From Fibrobacterota bacterium (GTDB taxonomy: Bacteria; Fibrobacterota; Chitinivibrionia; Chitinivibrionales; Chitinispirillaceae), in assembly GCA_023459055.1 (NCBI GenBank), contig JAEWVR010000009.1, forward strand, positions 216,680 through 280,679: a stretch of DNA of 64,000 nucleotides, read 5' to 3'. Shown piece after piece: positions 24,885 to 33,982 of the stretch (its first letter is position 1; every line of letters starts with the position of its first letter). The translations under genes were made by a program, and so were the position numbers. The notes beneath the pieces are model-generated. The model saw nothing but the letters and a program-made list of their open reading frames with translations. It ran no database searches and was not told where the DNA came from.

Positions 24885-26751
24885 TTTTTTTCATTAGCCT
24901 GGATATCCGGTTTAGATAGCCAAGTGCGATAGAATATTCTTTCGGATTTGTACGATTGATGTGGTTCTCAGCGGCCATTTTCCAGATTCCAATTGAACGA
25001 TCCGGATATTTTTCTTTAACTTCATCCGCGATTTGATCACTGATACAGTTTCCCCATCCATAGCCCCAGACTGAATGATTCTTACGGGTTTGTTCCTTTT
25101 CATCATAGATTCGAAGCGCTTCATCAATATTTTTCTCAAAAAGTGCAATTTCAATTAATTCAGTCGTAAAGGGAGGTTTCGAATACCCACGAGTCGAAGA
25201 TGCAATCCCTGTTTCGGGTAACTGCCATTGTACACTGCCAGCTTTAGGTCGTGTTCCGTTTGTAAGGAATGATATAATTGCAGGTCGAACCTGTAGCCAA
25301 AGCTTAGCTTTTTCGCATGCTTTCTTCAGATCCTTGTAACCTGACAGAGACGGACATTCAAAGAATTCATCTGCTTTTATAGCAGCACAAAATGATCGAT
25401 CACCCTTTTCTGAACAGATCTCAAGGAGCTGTCTACGGAGCCCTGAAGCCATACCCGGAAAATTTTGCTGTGTTGCCATTATTCCCTTTTGGATCCATTT
25501 TTCAGCATCATCTGTTCTTCCGGCTTCTCTGAGTACCGTTACAAGCCGATCATAACTTTTCGTTATAGGTGCTTCACGGATGCACAATTCGACTTTTTCC
25601 TTCGACCTGCCTGCATGCTCGAGCGCTTTGATAATACGGTCAGTCAATTTATCACGATGGTAATCACGGCTGAATTCCGATCTGTCGTTTTTAGGGGAGT
25701 AGTCTTTAAGTCTAAGTAAAAGGTGGTCAGCAACGGTACTCCAGTCGCATTTACTGAATTTCTTTTTCCAGAAAACTTCAAGTCCTTCTGCCATTGAATA
25801 TTCATCCGCCATCTCCCAATCAAATGCCTGTTCTATTTTGTCAACATTGGTAAGCGAACATTTTTTCAAGGCATCAAAGACAATTGAAAGCACATCGCAT
25901 ATTTCCTCGATAGTTTCACTCTCATCATTGCTCTGCCCCGCCTGTTCCATTCCTTTTGTGTAAAGTTTTTTTCCAAGCGAGATAATTTCATCGTATTTGC
26001 CAGCATCAGATAATTTCTGCAACCCTTCCTTTACCCTTGAATAATCCGGACTGTATCCGGAATGATTCCAGTGATTACTCCATCCAGGCTCACCTGCTGC
26101 GTTGTCTATCTCTTTACTAACAGTTTTTACCTGTGCTGCTACTGATGGCGATGATAGTTTAGCTTTGAATGTAAGATCAAATCCAACATCAGGATTTGAT
26201 GCAGCGATATTTTTGATAATTGCAAGTAGTTCCTCCCGTTTTTTCCCCTGGAGAAATTCATCAATCGAGGCGGATGGTTTTCCCTTTTTATTCTTTTTTG
26301 TTGAGTCAATATTTTCTTCTATGTCACTCTTGTAATCATCATTCCAAACATAATCTGATTCGTCGGACCAGGCAGTTTTACCTTCTTTGATCAGTGTCAG
26401 TCGCTTGTCTTTCGCAGCGATTATTGGAATAATAGTTTTCTTTTTTAGCATTTCCAGATATTCGATAACCACAGCAACCCCATGCTTGCAATTCACTCCA
26501 TACTGGCAGGTGCACGAAGATGAAAGAGCAGCTCGATTGACCGATACCATAGTAGCATACCTGACTGACCCATCCACCCATGCCACAAGCTGATTTTTCT
26601 TTGTTATCGCCAGGTCTTCAACACAGCCAGATTGCTGATACGACTTGCCACGAGAAAGAATTTTACTACCTACCCAATCCTGAATATCCATCCAGGTTAA
26701 ATCAAGAAATGGGTTTGATATCTTTTTTTCTATCTTTTTTACCGGTTTCAA
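24853..26751 (-). CDS. SWIM zinc-finger protein (C-terminus frameshifted)
   Basis: A 632-residue protein with a SWIM motif near residues 79-89 (C-T-C-x5-C-K-H, the C-x-C-xn-C-x-H pattern) followed by a long helical, TPR/HEAT-like region. SWIM domains bind nucleic acid or protein, and proteins of this build are usually of unknown function. The start is TTG at 26751, with GAGGAG about six bases before it. An ATG four bases upstream is in another frame and gives no long protein. The 3' end appears frameshifted: after M-K-K at a seven-A run, the listed frame ends within about 13 codons. The neighbouring frame meanwhile keeps protein-like sequence to 24768. The gene is divergent from the Fic gene and next to the defence operon. 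Confidence 0.8.
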   Translation of the reverse strand: MKPVKKIEKKISNPFLDLTWMDIQDWVGSKILSRGKSYQQSGCVEDLAITKKNQLVAWVDGSVRYATMVSVNRAALSSSCTCQYGVNCKHGVAVVIEYLEMLKKKTIIPIIAAKDKRLTLIKEGKTAWSDESDYVWNDDYKSDIEENIDSTKKNKKGKPSASIDEFLQGKKREELLAIIKNIAASNPDVGFDLTFKAKLSSPSVAAQVKTVSKEIDNAAGEPGWSNHWNHSGYSPDYSRVKEGLQKLSDAGKYDEIISLGKKLYTKGMEQAGQSNDESETIEEICDVLSIVFDALKKCSLTNVDKIEQAFDWEMADEYSMAEGLEVFWKKKFSKCDWSTVADHLLLRLKDYSPKNDRSEFSRDYHRDKLTDRIIKALEHAGRSKEKVELCIREAPITKSYDRLVTVLREAGRTDDAEKWIQKGIMATQQNFPGMASGLRRQLLEICSEKGDRSFCAAIKADEFFECPSLSGYKDLKKACEKAKLWLQVRPAIISFLTNGTRPKAGSVQWQLPETGIASSTRGYSKPPFTTELIEIALFEKNIDEALRIYDEKEQTRKNHSVWGYGWGNCISDQIADEVKEKYPDRSIGIWKMAAENHINRTNPKEYSIALGYLNRISRLMKKTGRITSSKII

Positions 26752-27190
26752 GCATTCTCCTCTGCGTCAAGTTGCTGCCGTTTCTTATTTCGAAGTGGGT
26801 TTCTGGATCATTGTATCTCAGCCAGGTTTGTATTTTATCAGAAAAAATAAATTATTCGAATAGTCGAGCAAGTGAAAAGTATTTTAATGAATATTTGGAG
26901 GAATCGCAATTTAATAGATATGTTTGACTCTGCACACCAAAACCTCTACAAATTGAGAGAGATGAGACTGATATTTTAGTCTGTACTATTCCAGGAAAAG
27001 TGGTCAACTATTTGAGCGGGATCGGACGTTCAAAATCACACATCACTAATAAAAACAAAAACAACCGGACAAAAATGCGGACATTATTTTGAAGTATTGA
27101 ATATATTTATTATTTTAATGCATTGAATTATCAGATATTTTTAAATTAACTACCGGAAAACAAACCGGTCAAAAAATTGACATGGTATAA
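26752..27190. other. divergent intergenic region between SWIM and Fic genes
   Basis: AT-rich. A short plus-strand stretch near 26860-26925 is protein-like (E-K-Y-F-N-E-Y-L-E-E-S) but has no start or ribosome binding site, so it may be a remnant. Promoters for both flanking genes are expected here but none is clear. Confidence 0.35.
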
Positions 27191-28393
27191 ATGCATTCAA
27201 TAGAACCATTGATCGTTTCAAATACAGAACTTCAGGCCATTGCTGATGCTGTTTTAGAACAGACAAGACAAATAGGGCGTAGCCTTCATCCCGAAACAGT
27301 AAAAGCTGTAGCGAACCTGCTGCGGACAGTGAATTGCTACTATTCAAATCTCATCGAAGACCATGATACCCGCCCGGTCGATATCGAAAAAGCAATGAAA
27401 TCTGAGTTTGCCGAGGATAGCAAAAAACGGGACCTGCAAATGGAGGCTCGTGCACATATTGAAGTCCAGATGGAAATAGAACGACAAATAGCAATCAACC
27501 CGGAAATTTCTATTGTTTCAAAAGAGTTTTTATGCTGGATCCATACTGAGTTTTATAAACGTTTACCAGCGGAATTTCGTATTGTATCAAATCCTCATAC
27601 TGGTAAAACTATGGAGGTTATTCCAGGAGAATTAAGGCATTTTGATGTTTATGTTGGTCATCACAAACCACCAGCTTTTACAGATATTCCAACATACCTC
27701 ACTCGGTTGAATGAGGTATACAATCTTCGTTCACTAAAAGGTAGTGATACGCTATGTGCTATTGCAGCTGCTCACCACCGGGTCTTGTGGGTACACCCTT
27801 TTGGTGATGGAAACGGGCGTGTCGTACGGCTTATGACAGATGCATCTTTGATGAAATTGGATACTGGAAGTTATGGCCTCTGGACTGCATCAAGAGGTCT
27901 TGCGCGTAAAAGGGCGGAATATCTGGACCTGCTTGCACATGCAGATTCTCCTCGAATCAATGATTACGATGGTCATGGTGCACTTTCATCCATTGCACTT
28001 GTAGATTTTTCAAGGTTTTTCCTGAATACTTGTCTGGATCAGATTATGTATATGCGAAAGATGCTTGAGATCGATTCACTCGCAGAGCGGATAAAAAGCT
28101 ATGGAGAAATGCGACAAAATGGATTGTTACCTGACAGAAACGGAAATAGTGACCGTGATTCACATTTTCGCAAAGAAGCAACTCACCTATTACACCAGTT
28201 GGTTTACCGTGGTTCAATTGAAAGGGGTCGGATTCCTGCACTTTTAGGTCTTGAAGAAAGGACTGCACGCAGAGTTGTGAAATTTCTTTCCGATGAAGGA
28301 TTTATAGTCAGCAAGTCAAGTAAAGCACCACTTTGTATAGCAATACCAGCACATGCTGCACCATACATCTTTCCAGGACTGTTTGGTTTATAA
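27191..28393 (+). CDS. Fic-domain protein (predicted AMP transferase, class II)
   Basis: A 400-residue protein with the Fic catalytic motif H-P-F-G-D-G-N-G-R at residues 202-210, the active site that transfers AMP from ATP to a target side chain. An N-terminal S-N-L-I-E near residues 54-58 fits the S/T-x-x-x-E inhibitory helix of class II Fic proteins, so the enzyme is probably autoinhibited. The C-terminus (about 320-385) is a winged-helix domain (G-L-E-E-R-T-A-R-R-V-V-K-F-L), suggesting DNA binding. No separate antitoxin gene adjoins it. The ATG has no strong ribosome binding site. It stands alone on the plus strand between the SWIM gene and a short hypothetical gene. Confidence 0.9.
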   Translation: MHSIEPLIVSNTELQAIADAVLEQTRQIGRSLHPETVKAVANLLRTVNCYYSNLIEDHDTRPVDIEKAMKSEFAEDSKKRDLQMEARAHIEVQMEIERQIAINPEISIVSKEFLCWIHTEFYKRLPAEFRIVSNPHTGKTMEVIPGELRHFDVYVGHHKPPAFTDIPTYLTRLNEVYNLRSLKGSDTLCAIAAAHHRVLWVHPFGDGNGRVVRLMTDASLMKLDTGSYGLWTASRGLARKRAEYLDLLAHADSPRINDYDGHGALSSIALVDFSRFFLNTCLDQIMYMRKMLEIDSLAERIKSYGEMRQNGLLPDRNGNSDRDSHFRKEATHLLHQLVYRGSIERGRIPALLGLEERTARRVVKFLSDEGFIVSKSSKAPLCIAIPAHAAPYIFPGLFGL

Positions 28394-28693
28394 AGGATAG
28401 TAATTTATTAGGCTGGGATGGTGTTTTGAATATAAATTATTAACATATTGGGAATATTCCCCGTTTTCAGTACATTTGATTATGAATCAATAGGATTTAA
28501 AGAAGGCCTATTTTAAGAGAATAAATCTATGGTAATTCAGAGAGCACCATGGAAAATATTTTTTTGTATAATCAGTAATGAAGCAACAGGACAACATGAG
28601 TACACCCCCACGTTAGAACTAAGTATGAAAAGTATTACTCATTTTTTTGGGTAGTTCAGTAAATAACCATTAGTGAAAAGGATAGCCTAATAG
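28394..28693. other. intergenic, no gene seen
   Basis: AT-rich, 300 bases. No terminator hairpin with a T-tract, no open frame and no recognised repeat. Confidence 0.4.
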
Positions 28694-29170
28694 ATGAAAT
28701 TTGATGGCAAAGCATTTACCCATTGCACATTGGAAGAAGGATATGATTTTATCATAACTGACAAATGGAAGAAGAAAAGACTTTTTAAAATCAGTACATT
28801 CCCCTGCCCTGGCGGATTGTTATCTGAAGCAATTGAAGTTGTAAAAAACAATAAAAGTGAACCATATGAATTTTCAATTTTGTCCCCATTTGATTCTGAT
28901 ATTGAATATGCTGAACTGCAATTAAAAGCGAAAATAAAAAGAGGAATTAATAAAAAATATTTATCATCCAACCATGGATTCCTGACTTTAAAAGATAACG
29001 ATGAACTTGTCGGAAGAATATCCTGGAATAGCGATCCCGACAAAACAGACGATTCAATGGTGCTGATTGTTGACGGGAAAAAAATCACAAAAGAAGTTTT
29101 CTGGAGAATATTGAGTCAATATGAAGGTTGGACTTTTAAACTTACTATTGTAGACAGAACGAAAGAATGA
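28694..29170 (+). CDS. hypothetical protein, 158 aa
   Basis: A soluble, charged protein without signal peptide or membrane segment. It has an N-terminal F-T-H-C-T-L-E-E-G-Y-D-F-I, a middle rich in Lys, and a C-terminal V-L-I-V-D-G-K-K-I-T-K-E-V-F-W-R-I-L-S-Q-Y-E-G-W, which reads like the end of a compact alpha/beta domain. AAAAGGATA lies about 12 bases before the ATG. I do not recognise the family. It lies between the Fic gene and a run of broken genes near the right end of the putative island. Confidence 0.6.
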   Translation: MKFDGKAFTHCTLEEGYDFIITDKWKKKRLFKISTFPCPGGLLSEAIEVVKNNKSEPYEFSILSPFDSDIEYAELQLKAKIKRGINKKYLSSNHGFLTLKDNDELVGRISWNSDPDKTDDSMVLIVDGKKITKEVFWRILSQYEGWTFKLTIVDRTKE

Positions 29171-29365
29171 AAAAGATACAATGAAGCACGTTGCTGAGAA
29201 ATAAGCTTTTTAGTCCATTAACGCGCTTTAAATTTACATGTAATAATTACCATTTTTTTAAATAGATACTTATTTCTTGTAAATGATCCATAAAATCAGG
29301 TTATTTGCAAAAATAAATTTATACAAACAGGTATTCCAAAAAAAACAGGTTAAAACATCCATAAA

Positions 29366-29563
29366 ATGAAATCATTCAAAGAATTCGAAGAGCGGCTAAA
29401 CTCGTCCATCGCGCGAATGAAGGCTATCCCTGATGAATATTATGAGCCAATGTATGGTTCGATTATTCGCCAAGTTGAGGCTGCTGTTCAGCACTTTACG
29501 ACAGTGCTTACAATTATGACATTTGCGTCCTCTCTCGCCTATTCTGCCTTAGCAGTACTTTAA
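29366..29563 (+). CDS. small hypothetical protein, 65 aa
   Basis: The N-terminal half is charged and helical (F-K-E-F-E-E-R-L-N-S-S-I-A-R-M-K) and the C-terminal half hydrophobic (F-T-T-V-L-T-I-M-T-F-A-S-S-L-A-Y). It may be a small membrane-associated protein or the start of a broken gene. A weak ACAGGT lies upstream. An 88-base gap separates it from the truncated DUF6036 gene. Confidence 0.35.
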   Translation: MKSFKEFEERLNSSIARMKAIPDEYYEPMYGSIIRQVEAAVQHFTTVLTIMTFASSLAYSALAVL

Positions 29564-29651
29564 AATAGCCCCTAATTTAATATTAAATTATTGCAAATTC
29601 TCTAATTTTATAGCAAATTAGTATTTAAAACATTAATTACGAGTGGTATAT

Positions 29652-29816
29652 ATGCACAACAAACCAATTGGGTCTCAACAACTTGATACTGCCCTATCAA
29701 TGCTTTCCGAGCTTTTATCTTTCTATGATAGTGAACCTGTTCATATTGTTGTATGCGGAGGTTCTGCACTGATAACAACAGGCTTCAATGATGTCATTAA
29801 AAGAATTATACAATAA
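29652..29816 (+). pseudogene. truncated DUF6036-like nucleotidyltransferase fragment
   Basis: A 54-residue frame: L-D-T-A-L-S-M-L-S-E-L-L, then P-V-H-I-V-V-C-G-G-S-A-L-I-T-T-G-F. The V-V-C-G-G-S-A-L-I-x-T-G segment is the N-terminal glycine-serine motif of DUF6036/minimal nucleotidyltransferase proteins. The following metal-binding T-x-D-x-D part is missing because the frame ends after V-I-K-R-I-I-Q. Its 3' end overlaps the oppositely oriented DUF3592 remnant by 11 bases, which marks the break point. Confidence 0.5.
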
Positions 29817-30436
29817 ACTTATCGAGATACAGCTTACCCATCTCTGGAATCAGTGGGCACTGCTTGGTGTTTCCGGCTATGGCAAAAAAAGCTGCAACCA
29901 GACTGAGTGCGAAGAGAAAAAACACTACAAATACTGATGATTTATCAATACCGGGTTTTAACACTGATAAGTATGGTTTTCCGGGATGATAATACACCAT
30001 AAATGGTCCATTTGATTGCAATGTGTCAACAAATGCTTTTGCAGTATCAAAACCACTTGAGCAATCATAGAATGCAACGGTTCCACCGGTATAGATTCTT
30101 CCATTGACAGTATACGTATATTCAACATCTGGTCGGTAACGTCTGTAGCCGAATTCACTGGAGTTACTCTCTGTAACACCCGCAGATACAATCAATTGAC
30201 CCCTGATTTACCCGATAAGCAATAAGAAAAATTACCGGTCCCCAGAAAAAAATTGGTAGCGGAATATAATACCAGAGATTCTCTACTCCCTGAAAACGAA
30301 GAAGTACCTGAATAAGAACACCTGAGAATAAAACGATTAATGCAAACAGGACATAAAGTTTACGTTGTGAGTGCGACAGCGTGAATTCTGTACTTGATTC
30401 TTCCTTTATATATGCTCTCAGTGATGATGGGATCAT
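29806..30436 (-). pseudogene. DUF3592-type membrane protein, frameshifted
   Basis: Two overlapping minus-strand frames together make one DUF3592 protein. The upstream frame (from ATG 30436) carries two membrane segments (L-Y-V-L-F-A-L-I-V-L-F, then I-F-F-W-G-P-V-I-F-L-I). It runs out at 30164. The downstream frame resumes near 30190 with V-T-E-S-N-S-S-E, the family core R-P-D-V-E-Y-T-Y-T-V-N-G and Y-Y-H-P-G-K-P. A third membrane segment follows. A frameshift near 30165-30195 separates them. The C-terminal residues run into the broken DUF6036 fragment, so the end may also be non-native. Confidence 0.55.
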
Positions 30437-30559
30437 AATACAGTTAACTCTCTTGGGTCGAATTGTCAATTGATTCTTTTTATTTCCTGTTCTAAAATAG
30501 TGCCTGCATTGGGCAGCGACAACTGGCAGATAAAATTTTTGCTGGAAAATAGTCACCAT

Positions 30560-30790
30560 CTTCGGAGCATGGAGTGATTCCAGTCTTCTTTGCCAGACTT
30601 ATTTCAGAGTTTCCATTTTATTCTAAAATATGAAGTACAGCTATTTTACAATAAGCTATTATCCTAAAATAACAGCAAATAACAATAATTGGATTCATAG
30701 CACAGTGACAAATTCAAATTTGTGGTAACTTTGTAGTAGTTTTTCATACATATAAAAATATATTTCACTTATTAACAATGCATTACATCA
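30560..30790. other. intergenic, no gene seen
   Basis: AT-rich sequence between the DUF3592 remnant and the tRNA remnant. I see no open frame, terminator or repeat. The stretch 30848-31009 after the tRNA remnant is likewise without a gene except for the ribosome binding site of the next one. Confidence 0.4.
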
Positions 30791-30847
30791 TAGAACATTG
30801 CTCTCATAATCCAAAGGTCATACGGTCAAGGCATGCCTTTACTAACG
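30791..30847 (+). pseudogene. decayed tRNA-fMet copy (3' half)
   Basis: Ungapped alignment to the intact tRNA (offset 29411) keeps TAG--C-TTG, CTCATAA (anticodon loop), CCAAAGGTC, TACG, TCAA, TGCC and CTA-C. From the anticodon loop to the acceptor end about 70 percent of positions match by eye. Stem pairing is largely lost, so it cannot be functional. It is in the same orientation as the real tRNA, as expected for an old attachment-site duplicate at the far end of an island. Confidence 0.6.
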
Positions 30848-31009
30848 ATTTATAATGCATCAAGAGAGATTTTGAAGTACCTTGCTATTTTGGAAATTTT
30901 GTTAAACATGCGATATTGTTAAATCAAGATCCACTAAGAAAAAAATATGGCACACTGTGAAATACAATTATACAATTTATAGAAAACTATAATTTTAAAG
31001 GAGCAATGC

Positions 31010-31729
31010 ATGATTCACAAAATGTTTCTGTTTTTATCACTGTTACTTGTCTCTGTATGGGCTATAAACCTTAATAATACTATTTGGAATACCAACTGGA
31101 ATGTCATGTCGTTCTGGCAGGTTCAAAACCAGGTAAGCGCAGAATATATGTACGATGGGGGAATTATTACTGGAACAATGTTCGGTGATACGCTTCGGGG
31201 ATGGTGGCGGGAACATGGTAATGCAAAAGAGTGTGGACCGGAAAATACCTGGTCAGGCCCTCTTGTGTTCAAATTTTCCGCTGATGGAAAATCCTTCACC
31301 GGCGACTGGGGCTATTGCGATTCTGATCCAACCAAACTCAATCCGGAGAGCAGTGCATGGACTGGAACTATAAAGGATGGTGTTGCGTCTTACACTCAGA
31401 AAGAGTGCGAAGATGCAAATCGTTTCTGGTGTAATGGTGAATGTAAACTGGTACCCTGCGACAGCGCAGTGTCAAAAGATGCCTGCGAAAAATCCGGCAG
31501 ATTCTGGTGCACAGACACGTGTAAAATGACATCCTGTACTGAAACATCAGTCGTGAATCCCACGTTCAAAGGTACAATATCAAACAAAACAAAATCCGCT
31601 ATTACCAATCAAAAAATTGGTGCACTCTTTGATCTTCAAGGTAAAAAAATCCATTCTGCTGTAAACGGAATCAGTATTTATATTGACGAATCCTGTATTA
31701 GCAGAGCAAAGGTTACGATATTACCATAA
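31010..31729 (+). CDS. secreted protein with tandem Cys-rich motif
   Basis: A 239-residue protein with a signal peptide (K-M-F-L-F-L-S-L-L-L-V-S-V-W-A). It has a Trp-rich beta domain (~20-125), then two copies of a Cys motif. These are E-C-E-D-A-N-R-F-W-C-N-G-E-C-K-L-V-P-C and A-C-E-K-S-G-R-F-W-C-T-D-T-C-K-M-T-S-C, about 28 residues apart. The end (L-F-D-L-Q-G-K-K-I, I-S-I-Y-I-D) recalls the C-terminal sorting/anchoring domains of secreted proteins in Bacteroidota and Fibrobacterota. AAAGGAG lies seven bases before the ATG. It precedes a secreted cellulase on the same strand. The function is unknown; a surface or polysaccharide-associated role is an inference. Confidence 0.7.
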   Translation: MIHKMFLFLSLLLVSVWAINLNNTIWNTNWNVMSFWQVQNQVSAEYMYDGGIITGTMFGDTLRGWWREHGNAKECGPENTWSGPLVFKFSADGKSFTGDWGYCDSDPTKLNPESSAWTGTIKDGVASYTQKECEDANRFWCNGECKLVPCDSAVSKDACEKSGRFWCTDTCKMTSCTETSVVNPTFKGTISNKTKSAITNQKIGALFDLQGKKIHSAVNGISIYIDESCISRAKVTILP

Positions 31730-32061
31730 TAACAGTTCACTTGATTAATGCAGCTCACAATCCCGAGCCTACGTAGAAAGATTACACCATTAAGACAACT
31801 GTACGTGGCTTGAGCTTTGTTGTAACTGATCGGACCGCTGGTGTCAATCCCCGGACACAGCGGGTCTATGATTGGACAATTTTAATGTTGATACTTGTGA
31901 TGCTTTACCTCAGTTATTTACATATTTACATGGTATTTAATCCGGCAATCCGTTTTTTTTGAAACAGGTTGTTTCGTTTTTACTACTTTAATCCAATTCT
32001 GATGATTATTTTTATCTCAGTAACGTTTTGCTTATGTTTTTATAAAAAGGAAATTCAAACT
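31730..32061. other. intergenic with a short coding-like fragment
   Basis: Between 31773 and 31880 a plus-strand frame without start reads K-T-T-V-R-G-L-S-F-V-V-T-D-R-T-A-G-V-N-P, which looks like leftover coding sequence. The rest is AT-rich. AAAAGGAAA before 32062 is the ribosome binding site of the cellulase gene. Confidence 0.35.
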
Positions 32062-33786
32062 ATGTTCGCCTTTAAAAATCATGTTCTTAAAGGGATTGCA
32101 ACACTTTTTGTAGTAACAAACTCATTAAGTGCTGCATATAATTACTCCGAAGCATTTGAAAAATCAATCTACTTCTATGAATGTCAGGTGTCCGGAGAAA
32201 AACCATCCTGGAACCGATGTGAGTGGCGGGGAAATTCAGCCCTGAAGGATGGTAAGGATGTGGGGATTGATCTGACGGGTGGATGGTATGATGCCGGCGA
32301 TCACGTAAAATTTGGTTTTCCTCTGGCCTATACTGCAACAATGCTGGCTCTTGGTTATGTAGAGTATGAAGATGTCTACGTAAAACAGGGCCAGAAAGAG
32401 CATTTTCTCAATAATTTACGATTTGTTAATGATTACTTTATCAAATGCCATACCAGTAAGTTCGAATTATGGGGGCAGGTCGGTAACAGTCATTTGGACC
32501 ATGGCTGGTGGGGGCCTGCAGAAAAGATGACTATGGAGAGACCCGCCTATAAAATTGATACACAGAAACCCGGATCAGATCTGGCGGGTGAAACAGCTGC
32601 TGCCATGGCAGCAGCGTCAATTGTATTTAAAAAATCGAATGATGAGGCCTATGCACAAAAGCTGCTCAAGCATGCGGTTGAATTGTATGAGTTCGCAGAA
32701 AAATACCCGAAGAAGTATCACGAATCAATCGACAATGCACAAGGATGCTATCAGTCATGGAGCGGGTGGTATGACGAACTGGTCTGGGCCGGAATCTGGA
32801 TCTACCTTGCATCAAAAGATGCCTCCTATCTTGATAAAGCTGAACGTTACTACGATTCCCTTGGAGTTGAAAATGGAACCACATTAAGAAAGTTTAAATG
32901 GACACACTGCTGGGATGATAAAGGATACGGATCATATGTATACCTTGCCCGACTAACCGGTAAAGCAAAGTACATTACCGATGCAGAGCGGTGGCTGGAC
33001 TTCTGGACCTGCGGAGTTGAAGGTACTAAAGTACCGTATACTCCCGGAGGGCTGGCATGGGTTGACAGGTGGGGAGTATTGCGGTATGCAGCAAACACAT
33101 CACTTTTTGCGCTAATGTACAGTGACTATCTACGGGGAATCGGTGGTGATACAGAAAAAATTAAACGATACAGTGACTTCGGAATCAGTCAGATCGATTA
33201 TATATTGGGAAAAAATCCCTCCAACAGAAGTTTTGTCTGTGGTGTCGGGAATAACCCTCCGGTCAATCCTCACCATCGTTCAGCACACGGGAGTGAATTA
33301 TTTGTTATTACAGATCCGGTAAACAATCGTTTTAAACTGGATGGGGCGCTTGTTGGAGGACCAGATCAAAGTGATAAATACACTGATGACCGTAACAATT
33401 ATGAGATGAATGAAGTAGCCACAGATTACAATGCAGCCTTCACCAGTGTTTTAGCCCGGGTAATCGGTGGTGAAAGTGCCGGTAACAACAACATCACATC
33501 AATTGAATCGATACAAAAAGTATCTCTTCAGAATCAAATCAGCGTAAATATTCGACCAGTTAACAATCAGGAAATCATCTGTGCATTTACACTTCCGGAA
33601 TCATCGCCTGTGACCGTATCACTCTTCGGTATTGATGGTAAAAAACTCGCATGTCTTGATGATAAAACATTTACATCTGGTACGCATTCACTACGCTATA
33701 CACTGCCAGCGACATTGAACAGCACATATATTATCATGGTGAAAACCGGAGAAAATCGTTTCTCAAAAATGGTGACCTTATTCTAA
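32062..33786 (+). CDS. glycoside hydrolase family 9 endoglucanase with sorting-type C-terminal domain
   Basis: A 574-residue secreted cellulase. The signal peptide lies in the first ~30 residues. The GH9 catalytic domain shows G-W-Y-D-A-G-D-H at 74-81 (Asp pair of the catalytic base), the signature H-H-R-S-A-H-G at 404-410, and N-E-V-A-T-D-Y-N-A-A near 449 with the acid Glu. After ~475 comes a linker and a C-terminal beta domain (V-S-L-F-G-I-D-G-K-K-L, then S-T-Y-I-I-M-V-K-T and F-S-K-M-V-T-L-F). It resembles Por/type IX sorting domains. I chose ATG 32062 because AAAAGGA precedes it and the signal peptide starts there; the upstream in-frame extension adds an unlikely hydrophobic stretch. A hairpin follows the stop codon. 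The enzyme cuts beta-1,4-glucan outside the cell. Confidence 0.95.
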   Translation: MFAFKNHVLKGIATLFVVTNSLSAAYNYSEAFEKSIYFYECQVSGEKPSWNRCEWRGNSALKDGKDVGIDLTGGWYDAGDHVKFGFPLAYTATMLALGYVEYEDVYVKQGQKEHFLNNLRFVNDYFIKCHTSKFELWGQVGNSHLDHGWWGPAEKMTMERPAYKIDTQKPGSDLAGETAAAMAAASIVFKKSNDEAYAQKLLKHAVELYEFAEKYPKKYHESIDNAQGCYQSWSGWYDELVWAGIWIYLASKDASYLDKAERYYDSLGVENGTTLRKFKWTHCWDDKGYGSYVYLARLTGKAKYITDAERWLDFWTCGVEGTKVPYTPGGLAWVDRWGVLRYAANTSLFALMYSDYLRGIGGDTEKIKRYSDFGISQIDYILGKNPSNRSFVCGVGNNPPVNPHHRSAHGSELFVITDPVNNRFKLDGALVGGPDQSDKYTDDRNNYEMNEVATDYNAAFTSVLARVIGGESAGNNNITSIESIQKVSLQNQISVNIRPVNNQEIICAFTLPESSPVTVSLFGIDGKKLACLDDKTFTSGTHSLRYTLPATLNSTYIIMVKTGENRFSKMVTLF

Positions 33787-33802
33787 TCTTGAGTTATACT
33801 CA

Positions 33803-33825
33803 CTGGTAGCAATAACAGCTACCAG
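33803..33825 (+). terminator. hairpin after the GH9 gene
   Basis: CTGGTAGC and GCTACCAG form an 8-bp perfect stem with a 7-base loop 16 bases after the stop codon, followed by a weak T-rich stretch (ATTTAGTTATT). Confidence 0.5.
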
Positions 33826-33982
33826 ATTTAGTTATTCAGAAAGGGTGTGAAAGGTGGAAACCTTATTTTACAGAATCCATATCCTGACATCCGTTGTAGT
33901 CTATACAGTATAGGATGAGAGGATATGCCGGGCGTACCTTTTCGTGGAAAGCAGAAGTGCTTATGTTGCGCCTGCGGCACTG

